Below, piece by piece: positions 7,670 through 15,791 of a stretch of 64,000 nucleotides of DNA. This stretch comes from JAAXHH01 sp965225915 (GTDB taxonomy: Bacteria > JAAXHH01). Position 1 is the first letter of the stretch. Every line of letters starts with the position of its first letter. The notes under the pieces were generated by a model that saw nothing but the letters and a program-made list of their open reading frames with translations, was not told where the DNA came from and did not search any database. The position numbers and the translations under genes were made by a program. The DNA lies in assembly GCA_965225915.1 (NCBI GenBank), contig OZ245326.1, forward strand, positions 2,108,001 through 2,172,000. The letters run 5' to 3'.

Positions 7670-8710
7670 ATGTCCAAACCCGTGAAAGCGGTCGGTTTAC
7701 TGTCCGGCGGACTGGACAGCACGATCGCGGCCGCCATGCTGATGCGGCAAGGCGTTGAAGTACAGGGACTGACTTTCTACACCGGTTTCTGCGTCGTGGA
7801 GCATAACCGAAGATCTAAAACGCGGAAGCGGATGAAACCGGTGCGCAACGAGGCCCTACAGGCCGGCGCAAAGCTGGACCTTCCCGTCGAGATGATCGAC
7901 ATCTCCGGTCCGGACTACCTCAAGGTGCTGACCGATCCGAAATATGGTTACGGCTCCGCCGTGAACCCGTGCATCGACTGCCGCATTTTCATGTTCAGGC
8001 GGGCCCGGCAGTATATGGATGAGATCGGCGCCCAGTTCATGTTCACCGGCGAGGTCCTCGGCCAGCGGCCCATGTCCCAACGCAGGCAGCCCATGAACGT
8101 CATCGATCGAGACGCGGAACTGGACGGTCTGCTGCTGCGGCCGCTTTCCGCCAAGAACCTGCCCCCCACAGTACCGGAACAAAAGGGGTGGGTGGACCGG
8201 GAGCAACTGGGCGACATCAAGGGCCGTTCCCGACAGAAGCAGATGGAAATGGCCACGGCCTACGGCATCGAGGACTATCCCTCTCCCGCGGGTGGCTGCT
8301 GCTTCTTGACCGACAAGAACTTCGGCCGTCGCATCCTCGACTTCTTCGAGTACGAGGGTAAGGAAAACCTGACGATGGACGACGTGATGCTGCTCAAGAT
8401 CGGTCGCCATTTCCGCGTCAAGCCTGACGTCAAGGTGGTGATGGGACGTGAAGAGGGGGAGAACAAGTTCCTCGACCGCTACGCTCCGGGCCGGTGGAGA
8501 CTGGAAACGAAGGATGCCACGGGACCGACCACGCTCGTCGAAGGCCAGCCAACGGACGACGACCTGCGGCGGATCGCGGGCATGACCGTGCGGTACGCTG
8601 GACCGAAGGCCGAACCCGACGCCCGGGTAGTCTGCCGCTACGAAGACACAGAGCGTATCCTCGAACCTGCCCAGGTCGAGGAAGCGGTGCTGGAGGAGTG
8701 GCGGATATAG
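7670..8710 (+). CDS. PP-loop ATPase, MnmA/ThiI-like RNA thiolation enzyme with probable NFACT-R-like C-terminus
   Basis: This 346-residue protein starts with an adenylating PP-loop (GLLSGGLDSTIAAAML, residues 9-24), followed by NPCIDC (C101, C104) and AGGCCFLTD (C210, C211). These match the cysteine layout of MnmA-like tRNA thiolases, in which one cysteine accepts persulfide sulfur. The C-terminal region from about residue 235 (LLKIGRHFRVKPDVKVVMGREEGEN) looks like the NFACT-R-type RNA-binding module fused to some ThiI/MnmA-like proteins; that part is a tentative recognition. A GGAGGAA site precedes the ATG. As last gene of the moaD-tusA-mrp run it is the likely sulfur acceptor enzyme. The exact modified nucleoside cannot be read from sequence. 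Confidence 0.8.
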   Translation: MSKPVKAVGLLSGGLDSTIAAAMLMRQGVEVQGLTFYTGFCVVEHNRRSKTRKRMKPVRNEALQAGAKLDLPVEMIDISGPDYLKVLTDPKYGYGSAVNPCIDCRIFMFRRARQYMDEIGAQFMFTGEVLGQRPMSQRRQPMNVIDRDAELDGLLLRPLSAKNLPPTVPEQKGWVDREQLGDIKGRSRQKQMEMATAYGIEDYPSPAGGCCFLTDKNFGRRILDFFEYEGKENLTMDDVMLLKIGRHFRVKPDVKVVMGREEGENKFLDRYAPGRWRLETKDATGPTTLVEGQPTDDDLRRIAGMTVRYAGPKAEPDARVVCRYEDTERILEPAQVEEAVLEEWRI

Positions 8711-8734
8711 GGGCGTTGGTGCCTGGTGCCCCGG

Positions 8735-9490
8735 TCAGGTCGTCAGCAGTCTCGCCGCGTTGTCTCGCATAATGGCCATGGCCGCGTCGTCCGGCAGATC
8801 GTTGAGTACCCGCGCCACGGCCGCCGTTGGCATGAACACCGGGGCATGGGATCCGAAGAGCAGCTTGCTCCCTAAACCCTCGTCTACCAGTATCTTTAAA
8901 CTGTCCATTCCGTCTACTTGGGATGTATCGGCATAGAGACCGGGTGACTCGCGAAGCCGTGACGCGAGGTCCCTCACGGTTGCCGCGCTTGCCCCTCCGA
9001 TGACCAGTTTCTGGTCGGGATGGCGCTCCGCCGCTTCCACTACGTCTATGGCAGGTACGTCAGGAACCATCGCCAGGGGATGGTGGCGACGGGGGTCGTC
9101 GATGCGCACCTGCACCATCACGACTAGGCCGGCACGTCGCGCCTCCTGCAACAGGCTATCCGTGGCGGCCAGGTCATACCCTCCGTAACTCGGGAGCAAC
9201 TTGATCATGCGGATGGCGGAGTGTTCAGCCGCCTTCTCCAGTTCTTCCCGCCAGGTCGGCAGTGTCGGATCCAGGATGGGTACCGGGCTGATATCGTCGT
9301 ACTCGTCGGACGCTGCATAAACCACCGGGTTGCAAAGATGGGGATTGGGATTCCACGCGGCCGCCAGGGGAGCCATGTGGATGTGCTCGACACCATAGGC
9401 CCTCAACGAGTTCCGTACCGAAGCGGCATCGTAAGGCACGTTGGCCAGTGCGGGCCAGGGACCGGTCCAGGCGTTTATGTCGATGAACAC
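8735..9490 (-). CDS. Amidohydrolase-2 family protein without the HxH metal motif
   Basis: This TIM-barrel protein of about 251 residues resembles its upstream neighbour but opens FIDINAWTGPWP where a catalytic amidohydrolase would have Asp-x-His-x-His. Its C-terminal motif is LLFGSHAPVF instead of GSDAP, so the catalytic aspartate is histidine. It retains the pattern of alternating barrel strands (SPVPILDP, MIKLLPSYGG, LVVMVQVR). GTG at 9490 with GGGAG at 9499-9503 is preferred to an ATG inside the upstream gene; the gap to that gene is then 14 bases, so they are probably translated from one message. Without metal ligands it may be a non-catalytic partner or use different chemistry. Confidence 0.75.
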   Translation of the reverse strand: MFIDINAWTGPWPALANVPYDAASVRNSLRAYGVEHIHMAPLAAAWNPNPHLCNPVVYAASDEYDDISPVPILDPTLPTWREELEKAAEHSAIRMIKLLPSYGGYDLAATDSLLQEARRAGLVVMVQVRIDDPRRHHPLAMVPDVPAIDVVEAAERHPDQKLVIGGASAATVRDLASRLRESPGLYADTSQVDGMDSLKILVDEGLGSKLLFGSHAPVFMPTAAVARVLNDLPDDAAMAIMRDNAARLLTT

Positions 9491-9504
9491 CGCTGATCTC
9501 CCGG

Positions 9505-10323
9505 TTAACCGTCCAACTTCAATATCCGCAATGCGTTGTCCCACAGAATCGCCCGCTTGTCGGATTCAGGAATAACGGCCCCCAGCACTTTGTTCATGGT
9601 AACGCCGAAGTGTCGAATAGGCGCGTCCGAACCGTAGACTACACGGTGCGCGCCCAGGCGGTGTACGGCCGTTTCGACCATGCCGCTTTCCGGATCGCCG
9701 CCCGAAGTATCCACTACGACGTTCGGTACGTCCACCAGCGCTTCAATACCCCGATATCCCGCGCCATTGAGATGGGCCATGATGATCCTCGCCCTGGGGT
9801 GGCGCCGGGCAAGATCGGCCACGTCAAAGGGCGTCGATTCACCGGGCAGGTTGCCGGTGGTCTTCAGCCAGGCGTGCTGCAGCACGGGGACGTCCTTCGC
9901 GACGGCCGCCTCCATGATCGGGTCGAGACCGGGGTCCGTTGCCCGCCGCGCCACCCAGAGTTTAACGCCGGCCATGGCGTGGCTGCCCACACAACGCTCG
10001 ATTTCGGCGACGGCCTCGTCAGGAAAGGCCGGTGTCACGTAGCAGAACGGCAGGATCGCCTTCGGCTCCGTGTCGCGCATCCGCAGCACGTAGTCGTTGG
10101 CCCGCCTGCACTGATCGGGCGTGGGTTCATACGGCGTGGTCTCGTACAACGAAAACACGCACATCCTGGTAACTCCGGACCGCCGTGCGGTAGCGATCAG
10201 TTCCTCCGCGTCCGCCCGGGGCGAGGAAACCCGGTAGGACCCGAAACAGTTCAGGGGATGTACATGAATATCCAACGCCGGTCCGGCGGGCAGGAGTTTC
10301 TGACGCAGGGATGCGAGGGACAT
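9505..10323 (-). CDS. Amidohydrolase-2 family hydrolase
   Basis: This 272-residue TIM-barrel protein has the metal-binding ALDIHVHPLNCFG motif (H20, H22), a lysine-containing strand (MAGVKLWVARRA), a histidine strand (VLQHAW), IIMAHLNGAGYRG and the terminal VVYGSDAPIRHFG with the catalytic aspartate. Amidohydrolase-2 members hydrolyse or decarboxylate small carboxylic, lactone or amide substrates; the substrate here is unknown. It overlaps no neighbour and is followed by a degenerate paralogue, suggesting a tandem duplication. An amidohydrolase of a different subgroup lies upstream on the same strand. Confidence 0.8.
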   Translation of the reverse strand: MSLASLRQKLLPAGPALDIHVHPLNCFGSYRVSSPRADAEELIATARRSGVTRMCVFSLYETTPYEPTPDQCRRANDYVLRMRDTEPKAILPFCYVTPAFPDEAVAEIERCVGSHAMAGVKLWVARRATDPGLDPIMEAAVAKDVPVLQHAWLKTTGNLPGESTPFDVADLARRHPRARIIMAHLNGAGYRGIEALVDVPNVVVDTSGGDPESGMVETAVHRLGAHRVVYGSDAPIRHFGVTMNKVLGAVIPESDKRAILWDNALRILKLDG

Positions 10324-10369
10324 GGCACGAAGGTACTGTGATGACTACAGGAGGAAGTACAGGTATGGG

Positions 10370-11218
10370 CTACAGCCGGTAGAACGAGATAGCGTTGTCC
10401 CGAAACAGTTTTTCTCTCTCCGAATCAGTGAGCCCATTAGTGGCCCACGAAAGGGTCTCCACCCAACCTGGATACTCCGTGGCCTGGAAGGCGACCGGCC
10501 AGTCTCCGCCGTACATGACCCGGTCGATGCCGAAACACTGGATCACGTGATCGATGTACGGTTTCAGGTCTTCGGGTGTCCACCGTTCCATGTCCGCTTC
10601 GGTGACCAGTCCCGACACCTTGCAGGATACGTTGGGCATTTCCGCCAGGGTCTTGAGTTCGTCCTTCCATGGATCGAACACCTGGTTCTTTATATCAGGC
10701 TTGCCGATATGATCCAGGATGAAGGGCACTTCGGGACATTGCCGCACGAATTCGATGGTATTGGCCAGTTGTGGATGGAAGATGCAGATATCGAAGGAAA
10801 GTCCATGGGACGGCAACAGGCGTACACCCTCGATGAACCCGGGTTGCAGGCAGAAGTCCGCGTTCTCGGGCTGCAGCAGCCGTCGGATGCCCTTGACCAG
10901 CGGAATACGGGCCAGTGCCGCGAGATCGTCGTCGACTTCTTCCCCTAGTTCGAGCGGCGCGTTGGCCACGATCCCGCGAATCCGGCCGTCCTGCCGTGAC
11001 AACCCGTAAACCCACTCCGCTTCCTGTACGTGCTGTCCGGCGTCGCATTCGCATTGCACGAAAACCATCTGCTCCACCTGCACATACCCGCAGGCCTGCC
11101 GGTATTCTTCCAGCAGGTACCGCCTGTTCAGCAGGGGTATGTCGTCCAGCCAGCTGTACCGCAGATGATCCGGGTCCCAGAGATGTACGTGGGTGTCGAC
11201 AACGGGGAAGTCCACCAT
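10370..11218 (-). CDS. Amidohydrolase-2 family protein, sugar-lactonase-like (fuconolactonase type)
   Basis: This 282-residue protein begins MVDFPVVDTHVHLWDPDHLRYSWL, the signature of the L-fuconolactonase/rhamnonolactonase subgroup. It continues with FVQCECDAGQHVQEAEWV, GIRRLLQ, VPFILDHIGKPDI, NVSCKVSGLVTEA and RVMYGGDWPVAF, which together supply the usual metal and acid-base residues of the TIM barrel. Such enzymes typically open sugar lactones in deoxysugar catabolism. It is first in a minus-strand run of three amidohydrolases and diverges from the Nramp-like transporter gene, so the two could serve uptake and breakdown, but the substrate is not established. Confidence 0.85.
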   Translation of the reverse strand: MVDFPVVDTHVHLWDPDHLRYSWLDDIPLLNRRYLLEEYRQACGYVQVEQMVFVQCECDAGQHVQEAEWVYGLSRQDGRIRGIVANAPLELGEEVDDDLAALARIPLVKGIRRLLQPENADFCLQPGFIEGVRLLPSHGLSFDICIFHPQLANTIEFVRQCPEVPFILDHIGKPDIKNQVFDPWKDELKTLAEMPNVSCKVSGLVTEADMERWTPEDLKPYIDHVIQCFGIDRVMYGGDWPVAFQATEYPGWVETLSWATNGLTDSEREKLFRDNAISFYRL

Positions 11219-11328
11219 GGCGTATTCCTTAGCAGCGGCTTGTCGAGGCGATGTGAAGGCTCGGATGATCGAGAGACCATACTACGAAGGGGATCGTTTT
11301 CCGTCAATGGTATTCACATCTTTTGTGC

Positions 11329-11357
11329 TTGAACTATCCCTCCGCCCCGTGTACAAT
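11329..11357 (+). promoter_or_regulatory. Candidate promoter of the Nramp-like transporter
   Basis: TTGAAC at 11329-11334 and TACAAT at 11352-11357 are 17 bases apart, each one mismatch from the sigma70 consensus. The predicted leader to the ATG at 11474 is about 110 bases. Apart from this I see nothing notable in the 255-base divergent gap. Confidence 0.55.
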
Positions 11358-11473
11358 GCTGGATTGATCCGCAGTCGTTTCGCGAATCATTTTCATGTAA
11401 TCATGGCATGCCCGATCTCGAACCGGTCCGTTGTTTCTGACCTGGATCGCCCCCACCACACAGAACCCACTTA

Positions 11474-12931
11474 ATGTCCGCTGAAACCACAAACGAAGCT
11501 ACCCGACCTCTCGGCCGCCTGGCGCCGCTGAAGATGGCCGCCATGCCTACCTTCGCCGGCATGTTGAAGTACATGGGCCCGGGCATCGTCTGGGCCGGAC
11601 TGGCCCAGGGAAGCGGAGAGCTCATCTGGTGGCCCTACCTGACCGCCAAGTACGGCGCGGCCTTCATAGGCCTGCTCATACCGGCCGCCCTGATGCAGTA
11701 CTGGGTGAACGTGGAGATCGCCCGTTATACCATCATGACGGGCGAGACGGCCCTGACCGGCTTCAGTCGTATTGGCAAGTGGTACGTGTCTTTGATCTGG
11801 GTGGGGGTCTTCCTCGAAAACATCTGGTTTGGCGCCTACGCGTCGGCGGGAGGCGGCGCGCTGGCGGAACTGACGGGATTCCCGGACGGATGGACGGCCC
11901 GGGGCCAGTCGCTGTTCTGGGCCTACCTGACCATCGGGATCTACCTGGTCGCCCTGTTCATGGGCCGGGTGGTCTACCTGATCGTGGAACGGCTCACCAT
12001 GACGGTCGTCGTCATCACGATCGTGGGGATTGTCTTCGCCGTGTTCCAGCAGCCTGTGCTGGCCGTGGCGGGGGAGTTCTTCGGCGTCCTGCTCACTCCC
12101 GGCTTCCATAAGCCGGCCAACTGGGATCCCGCGGACCTTTCCACGGTTCTCACCGCCATCGTCTTCGCCGGCGCCGGCGGCTTCGGCCAGCTCTTCCTGT
12201 CCTACTGGATGCGGGACAAGGGCGTGGGGATGTCGGCCTATATCGGTCGCATAACCAGCCCCCTGCGCACGGCGCCGGAGGCCATTTCGGCGACGGGATA
12301 CGCATTCGAAGACACCGAATCCAACCGGACGAACTACCGGAAGTTCATGCGGTACCTTCACATCGAATCCGGACTCGGCGTCACATTGAACCTGATCACG
12401 ACCATCATCATGTGCTGGTTGGCCTGGGCCCTGCTGAAGCCGCAGGGCATCGTTCCCCAGGGCTGGGAAATCGCCGTGGTGCAGTCCGCATTCTTTGAGG
12501 TCAGCTGGGGCGCTATCGGCAAGATCATATTCCTGGTCATCGCCGCGGCTTTCCTCTGCGATGCCTGGCTACAGTCCACCGACGGTTTCGCACGCATGCA
12601 GGCCGACTACATTTACGCCAACGTAAAGCGAGCGCGGCGTTTTCATTTCCGTACGCTGTACTACGGTTTTGTGGTGGTTTTCACTGTTCTGACGACGATC
12701 ACGCTGCCCCTTGCGCAGCCTGGGGATCTGCTCATCATTCGGGGCGTCATCGCCTTCATGGCCATGGGGCTGTTCTGTCCTGGGCTGATCTACCTGAACT
12801 ACGTGCTCGTCCCCCGGGCATTCCCGTCGTGGACCAAACCCCATCCCCTCACCCGGGTCATCATGGTCGCCATAACCGCGACCTACATCTCCATTGGGCT
12901 GTGGTATGTATTCGTGCGGCTGACTTCCTGA
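11474..12931 (+). CDS. Nramp-fold membrane transporter, metal-binding motifs not conserved
   Basis: This 485-residue protein has about eleven hydrophobic helices and resembles the Nramp/MntH superfamily in overall spacing, with an opening GMLKYMGPGIVWAGLAQGSG helix. In Mn/Fe transporters helix 1 carries Asp-Pro-Gly-Asn and helix 6 Met-Pro-His. Here helix 1 reads LAQGSGELIWWPYL and the equivalent of helix 6 GAGGFGQLFLSYWMRDKG, so neither metal motif is present. Related Nramp-like families in uncultured bacteria are known to be annotated as divalent metal transporters by similarity only. The substrate is therefore open and could be an organic solute. The gene faces three amidohydrolases and converges on an aminotransferase. 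Confidence 0.75.
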   Translation: MSAETTNEATRPLGRLAPLKMAAMPTFAGMLKYMGPGIVWAGLAQGSGELIWWPYLTAKYGAAFIGLLIPAALMQYWVNVEIARYTIMTGETALTGFSRIGKWYVSLIWVGVFLENIWFGAYASAGGGALAELTGFPDGWTARGQSLFWAYLTIGIYLVALFMGRVVYLIVERLTMTVVVITIVGIVFAVFQQPVLAVAGEFFGVLLTPGFHKPANWDPADLSTVLTAIVFAGAGGFGQLFLSYWMRDKGVGMSAYIGRITSPLRTAPEAISATGYAFEDTESNRTNYRKFMRYLHIESGLGVTLNLITTIIMCWLAWALLKPQGIVPQGWEIAVVQSAFFEVSWGAIGKIIFLVIAAAFLCDAWLQSTDGFARMQADYIYANVKRARRFHFRTLYYGFVVVFTVLTTITLPLAQPGDLLIIRGVIAFMAMGLFCPGLIYLNYVLVPRAFPSWTKPHPLTRVIMVAITATYISIGLWYVFVRLTS

Positions 12932-12949
12932 CGTGAGCGTACCCAGCGT

Positions 12950-12972
12950 CCCGGACGGACTGCCGTCCCGGG
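12950..12972. terminator. Hairpin between convergent genes, possible bidirectional terminator
   Basis: CCCGGACGG at 12950-12958 pairs with CCGTCCCGGG at 12963-12972 (nine pairs, one bulged base, four-base loop ACTG). It lies 19 bases after the transporter stop and 60 before the aminotransferase stop on the other strand. No T-tract follows, so it would be an imperfect intrinsic terminator. Confidence 0.35.
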
Positions 12973-13032
12973 TGCTGTTACATCGTTACCTGCTTCCGAT
13001 CCTACTTAAACTATCCCCTGTGCATCAACACA

Positions 13033-14418
13033 TCACACCACTGCCGGCGCGACACGCGCGGTCCGTTCCTCCGCGATCCGCAGCCCGGCCTCGATGATTT
13101 CCATGGACTCGTCGATCTGCGCCTCTGTTATGGTGATCGGAGGCATAAACCGCAGAACATGGGAACCCGAGAGCTCCATGAAGCGGTGGCTCAGGGGGTC
13201 GTCTTTCTGCATCCTGGGCACGATGGGCAACCAGAGTCCGTTCTCATAGCAGTATTCCGTCACCATAGCAGAACCCTCGAAATTGGGTGTCCGGCTCTGC
13301 TTGTCCGTCACCAGTTCGAGTCCCAGGCATAGGCCAAGCCCCCGAGCTTCGCCTACGATTTCGAGTTCATCTTCCAATATCTTGAGTTTGTCCATGAAGT
13401 AGTTGCCCACGTCCCGGGCGTTATCGACCAGGTTGTCCCGGTCGACGATTTCGAGGTTGGCCAGGCCGGTCATGCAGAGCAACGGGTCCCCGGCATGGGA
13501 CGAGAAGGGCATGAATCCCTTTTCCACCGCCGCGTCCGCGATCTCCGCGCTGGTCATGACCGCGCACAGGGGCACGCCGCCCCCGAGCCCCTTGGAGCAG
13601 GTCACGATGTCGGGAACGAAATCGAAGTGCTCAAAGGCAAACCACTTTCCGGTCCGCCCGAAGCATGTCAAAGCTTCGTCGGCCACCATCAGAATGTCCC
13701 TGGCGCGGCAGATTTCCACGATCCGCTGGATCCATTCCTTGGACGGCACGATCTGCCCCGCCGCGCTCATCATCGGTTCGAAGAAGAAGGCCGCGGGTCG
13801 TCCGGAAGTCGCCGAATCGATCACGTCCTCCGCCGCGTCCGCGCATCCGAGATTACAGCAGGTTTCATCCCGGCAGAACTGGCACCGGTATTCGTAGGGC
13901 GTCGGGATGAACGAGGCGCCCGTGGGCATGGGGCCGTACCCTTCGCGAAGCATGCCGCCCCGTCCGGTGATGGACGCGCTCCCGTAAGACTGGCCGTGGT
14001 AGCCGCGCATGAGAGCGATCACCTCGAAACGGTCCGTGTACTTCCGCACGAGACGCAGCGCCATTTCGTTTGATTCGGATCCCGTACAGGCGAAGAATGA
14101 TTTCTGCAGTGGATCGGGCGCAATTTCGGCCATCTTCTTGGCCAACAGCACCTCGGAAGGCGCGATGAAGGTCGTTCCCACCTGGATGATCTTATGGGCC
14201 TGGTCGCAGAGGGCCTGCACGTATTCCGGGTGGGAATGGCCCAGGGTCACGCACAACTGTCCCGATTGAAAGTCGATGAAACGCCGGCCTTCCACGTCCC
14301 ACATGTAGAGTCCCTCTCCGCGTTCGGGCACCAGCGGTGCTGTACGCATCGGATGACGCAGCAGATACTGGTTGCCGAGGTCAAGCCAACCCTGGTTCGT
14401 AGTGGGTAACGACGCCAT
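13033..14418 (-). CDS. Class III PLP aminotransferase (dialkylglycine decarboxylase / GABA aminotransferase type)
   Basis: This 461-residue enzyme shows the class III fold landmarks: YMWDVEGRRFIDFQSGQ, ACTGSESNEMALRLVRKYT, RGYHGQSYGS, the PLP-ring aspartate in MVADEALTCFGRTGKW (D247) and the Schiff-base lysine in TCSKGLGGGVPL (K276). A cysteine-rich segment (YRCQFCRDETCCNLGC, residues 178-192) sits where several members of this group carry a similar Cys cluster. The enzyme should transfer or decarboxylate an omega-amino or branched amino acid, with pyruvate or 2-oxoglutarate as acceptor; the exact substrate is not decidable. It diverges from a Gfo/Idh oxidoreductase gene. Confidence 0.88.
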   Translation of the reverse strand: MASLPTTNQGWLDLGNQYLLRHPMRTAPLVPERGEGLYMWDVEGRRFIDFQSGQLCVTLGHSHPEYVQALCDQAHKIIQVGTTFIAPSEVLLAKKMAEIAPDPLQKSFFACTGSESNEMALRLVRKYTDRFEVIALMRGYHGQSYGSASITGRGGMLREGYGPMPTGASFIPTPYEYRCQFCRDETCCNLGCADAAEDVIDSATSGRPAAFFFEPMMSAAGQIVPSKEWIQRIVEICRARDILMVADEALTCFGRTGKWFAFEHFDFVPDIVTCSKGLGGGVPLCAVMTSAEIADAAVEKGFMPFSSHAGDPLLCMTGLANLEIVDRDNLVDNARDVGNYFMDKLKILEDELEIVGEARGLGLCLGLELVTDKQSRTPNFEGSAMVTEYCYENGLWLPIVPRMQKDDPLSHRFMELSGSHVLRFMPPITITEAQIDESMEIIEAGLRIAEERTARVAPAVV

Positions 14419-14488
14419 GATCCGTCTCCTGTGGTAATTGAACTTTGGATACTGACCGTGTTATTAAGGGGGAAATCGGTAAGGGCAT

Positions 14489-14515
14489 GCTATACCACCT
14501 CCCGAAGCGTGTCAA
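14489..14515 (-). promoter_or_regulatory. Candidate promoter of the class III aminotransferase
   Basis: On the minus strand TTGACA (14515-14510) is followed after 15 bases by TATAGC (14494-14489), a good -35 with a slightly short spacer. The aminotransferase ATG is about 70 bases downstream. Confidence 0.45.
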
Positions 14516-14550
14516 TACAATTCCGCGAGGAAGACTGCCGGAGATTGTTT

Positions 14551-14579
14551 TTGCCATGCCTTCGGTCCGGTTCTATCTT
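14551..14579 (+). promoter_or_regulatory. Candidate promoter of the Gfo/Idh oxidoreductase at 14650
   Basis: TTGCCA at 14551-14556 and TATCTT at 14574-14579 are separated by 17 bases. The ATG at 14650 is about 65 bases further on. Confidence 0.4.
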
Positions 14580-14649
14580 CAACCGCACTGGAATGTGGCG
14601 ATTCACCGTGCAACGAATCAGTGAAATCCAATCCATATCGGGGTACATC

Positions 14650-15744
14650 ATGAAAACCTATCGCGTGGGAATCATCGGTCTCGGCCGCATGGGCAGCACG
14701 ATCGACGACGAGGGGCACACCCCCCTTCCTTACTCCATCGCCGCGGCCTGCCGGGCGAGCGAAAGACTGGAGATTGCCGCCGGATGCGACCTTCGTTCCG
14801 AACGTAGATCGGCTTTTGCCGAACGCTGGGGCGTCGACGCCCTTTACGAAGATTTCAGGAACATGGTACGAGAGGAACGGCCGGACATCGTTGCCGTCTG
14901 TACCACCGCGTCGGGGCTTCAGAAGCCCGCCCGGCAGGCTCCCGACGCTTCGTTCCGCGGAGATTCCCACGCAGAACTGGCCGTCGCGCTGGCGGAAATG
15001 GGCGTGCCCATGCTCTACGTCGAGAAGGCCATGGCCAGTTCCATGGCAGCCGCAGATGACATCCGCGATGCCGTGGTGAAGAACGGAACGATATTCAATA
15101 CGGGGGTGCTGAGAAGGTTCGACAACCGGTACGAAGTGGTTCGGAACGCCGTGCTCCGCGGTGACATAGGCGAGCCCAGGGCGGCCGTCCACTACGCCCA
15201 ATCCTCCCTGATGCATGGACACATTCATTCCATCGACACGCTGTCGTGGCTGATCGGCGATCCCGCCATTTCAGCCGTTCGCGGCGAGATCGTCCCCCGG
15301 GATTATGTCATCGAGAACGATCACATCTCCTACGACCCGATCGCGACGTACGAACTGGCCTTAGAAAACGGCGTCCGCGCCTGGTCGATTCCCGCGGCGG
15401 GATGGGAGTACGAGATCATCGGAACCGAAGGGACCATCCGGTCCCTCAACAACGGGGCAGGCGCATCGTTAAGACGGGTCCCTCAAGGGCATGGGGACGA
15501 TCGAGGGGGCCGAAAGAACTGGGAAGAAGCGCCTTTCGAATTCGTTACGCCGAAGAGCACTGTCGTGTCCTGCCTCGAAGATCTCGTCGACGCCTACGAA
15601 ACGGGCCGGAAGAGCCTGGGACACGTCGAAATCGCCCACCATATCACGGAAGCCTGTATTGCCGTCGCCGAAAGCCACCGGCGCGGCGGTGCGTGGGTGG
15701 ACTTGGCACTGGCGGACCGAGATCTGTATATCTGGCATGTTTGA
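14650..15744 (+). CDS. Gfo/Idh/MocA family NAD(P)-dependent oxidoreductase
   Basis: This protein of 364 residues begins MKTYRVGIIGLGRMGS, a Rossmann nucleotide-binding motif, followed by an aspartate-ending second strand (AAGCDL) and the VAVCTTAS strand. The usual Glu-Lys-Pro catalytic motif is present as YVEKAMASS, so the lysine is kept but the proline is alanine. The C-terminal half carries the beta-sheet domain with HGHIHSIDTLSWLIGD, which has the metal- or substrate-facing histidine and aspartate seen in this family. A longer in-frame extension upstream lacks similarity, so ATG 14650 is used. Family members oxidise sugars, inositols and related alcohols; the substrate is unknown. Confidence 0.85.
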   Translation: MKTYRVGIIGLGRMGSTIDDEGHTPLPYSIAAACRASERLEIAAGCDLRSERRSAFAERWGVDALYEDFRNMVREERPDIVAVCTTASGLQKPARQAPDASFRGDSHAELAVALAEMGVPMLYVEKAMASSMAAADDIRDAVVKNGTIFNTGVLRRFDNRYEVVRNAVLRGDIGEPRAAVHYAQSSLMHGHIHSIDTLSWLIGDPAISAVRGEIVPRDYVIENDHISYDPIATYELALENGVRAWSIPAAGWEYEIIGTEGTIRSLNNGAGASLRRVPQGHGDDRGGRKNWEEAPFEFVTPKSTVVSCLEDLVDAYETGRKSLGHVEIAHHITEACIAVAESHRRGGAWVDLALADRDLYIWHV

Positions 15745-15791
15745 CTATTGAATTTGTGAAAATAGTTGCTCCTTGTCCATCTAACCCTGAT

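Noticed and set aside
13564..13900. Cysteine cluster in the class III aminotransferase as a novel metal site
   Set aside because: Several related class III aminotransferases carry a similar cysteine-rich segment, so it is not evidence of novelty.
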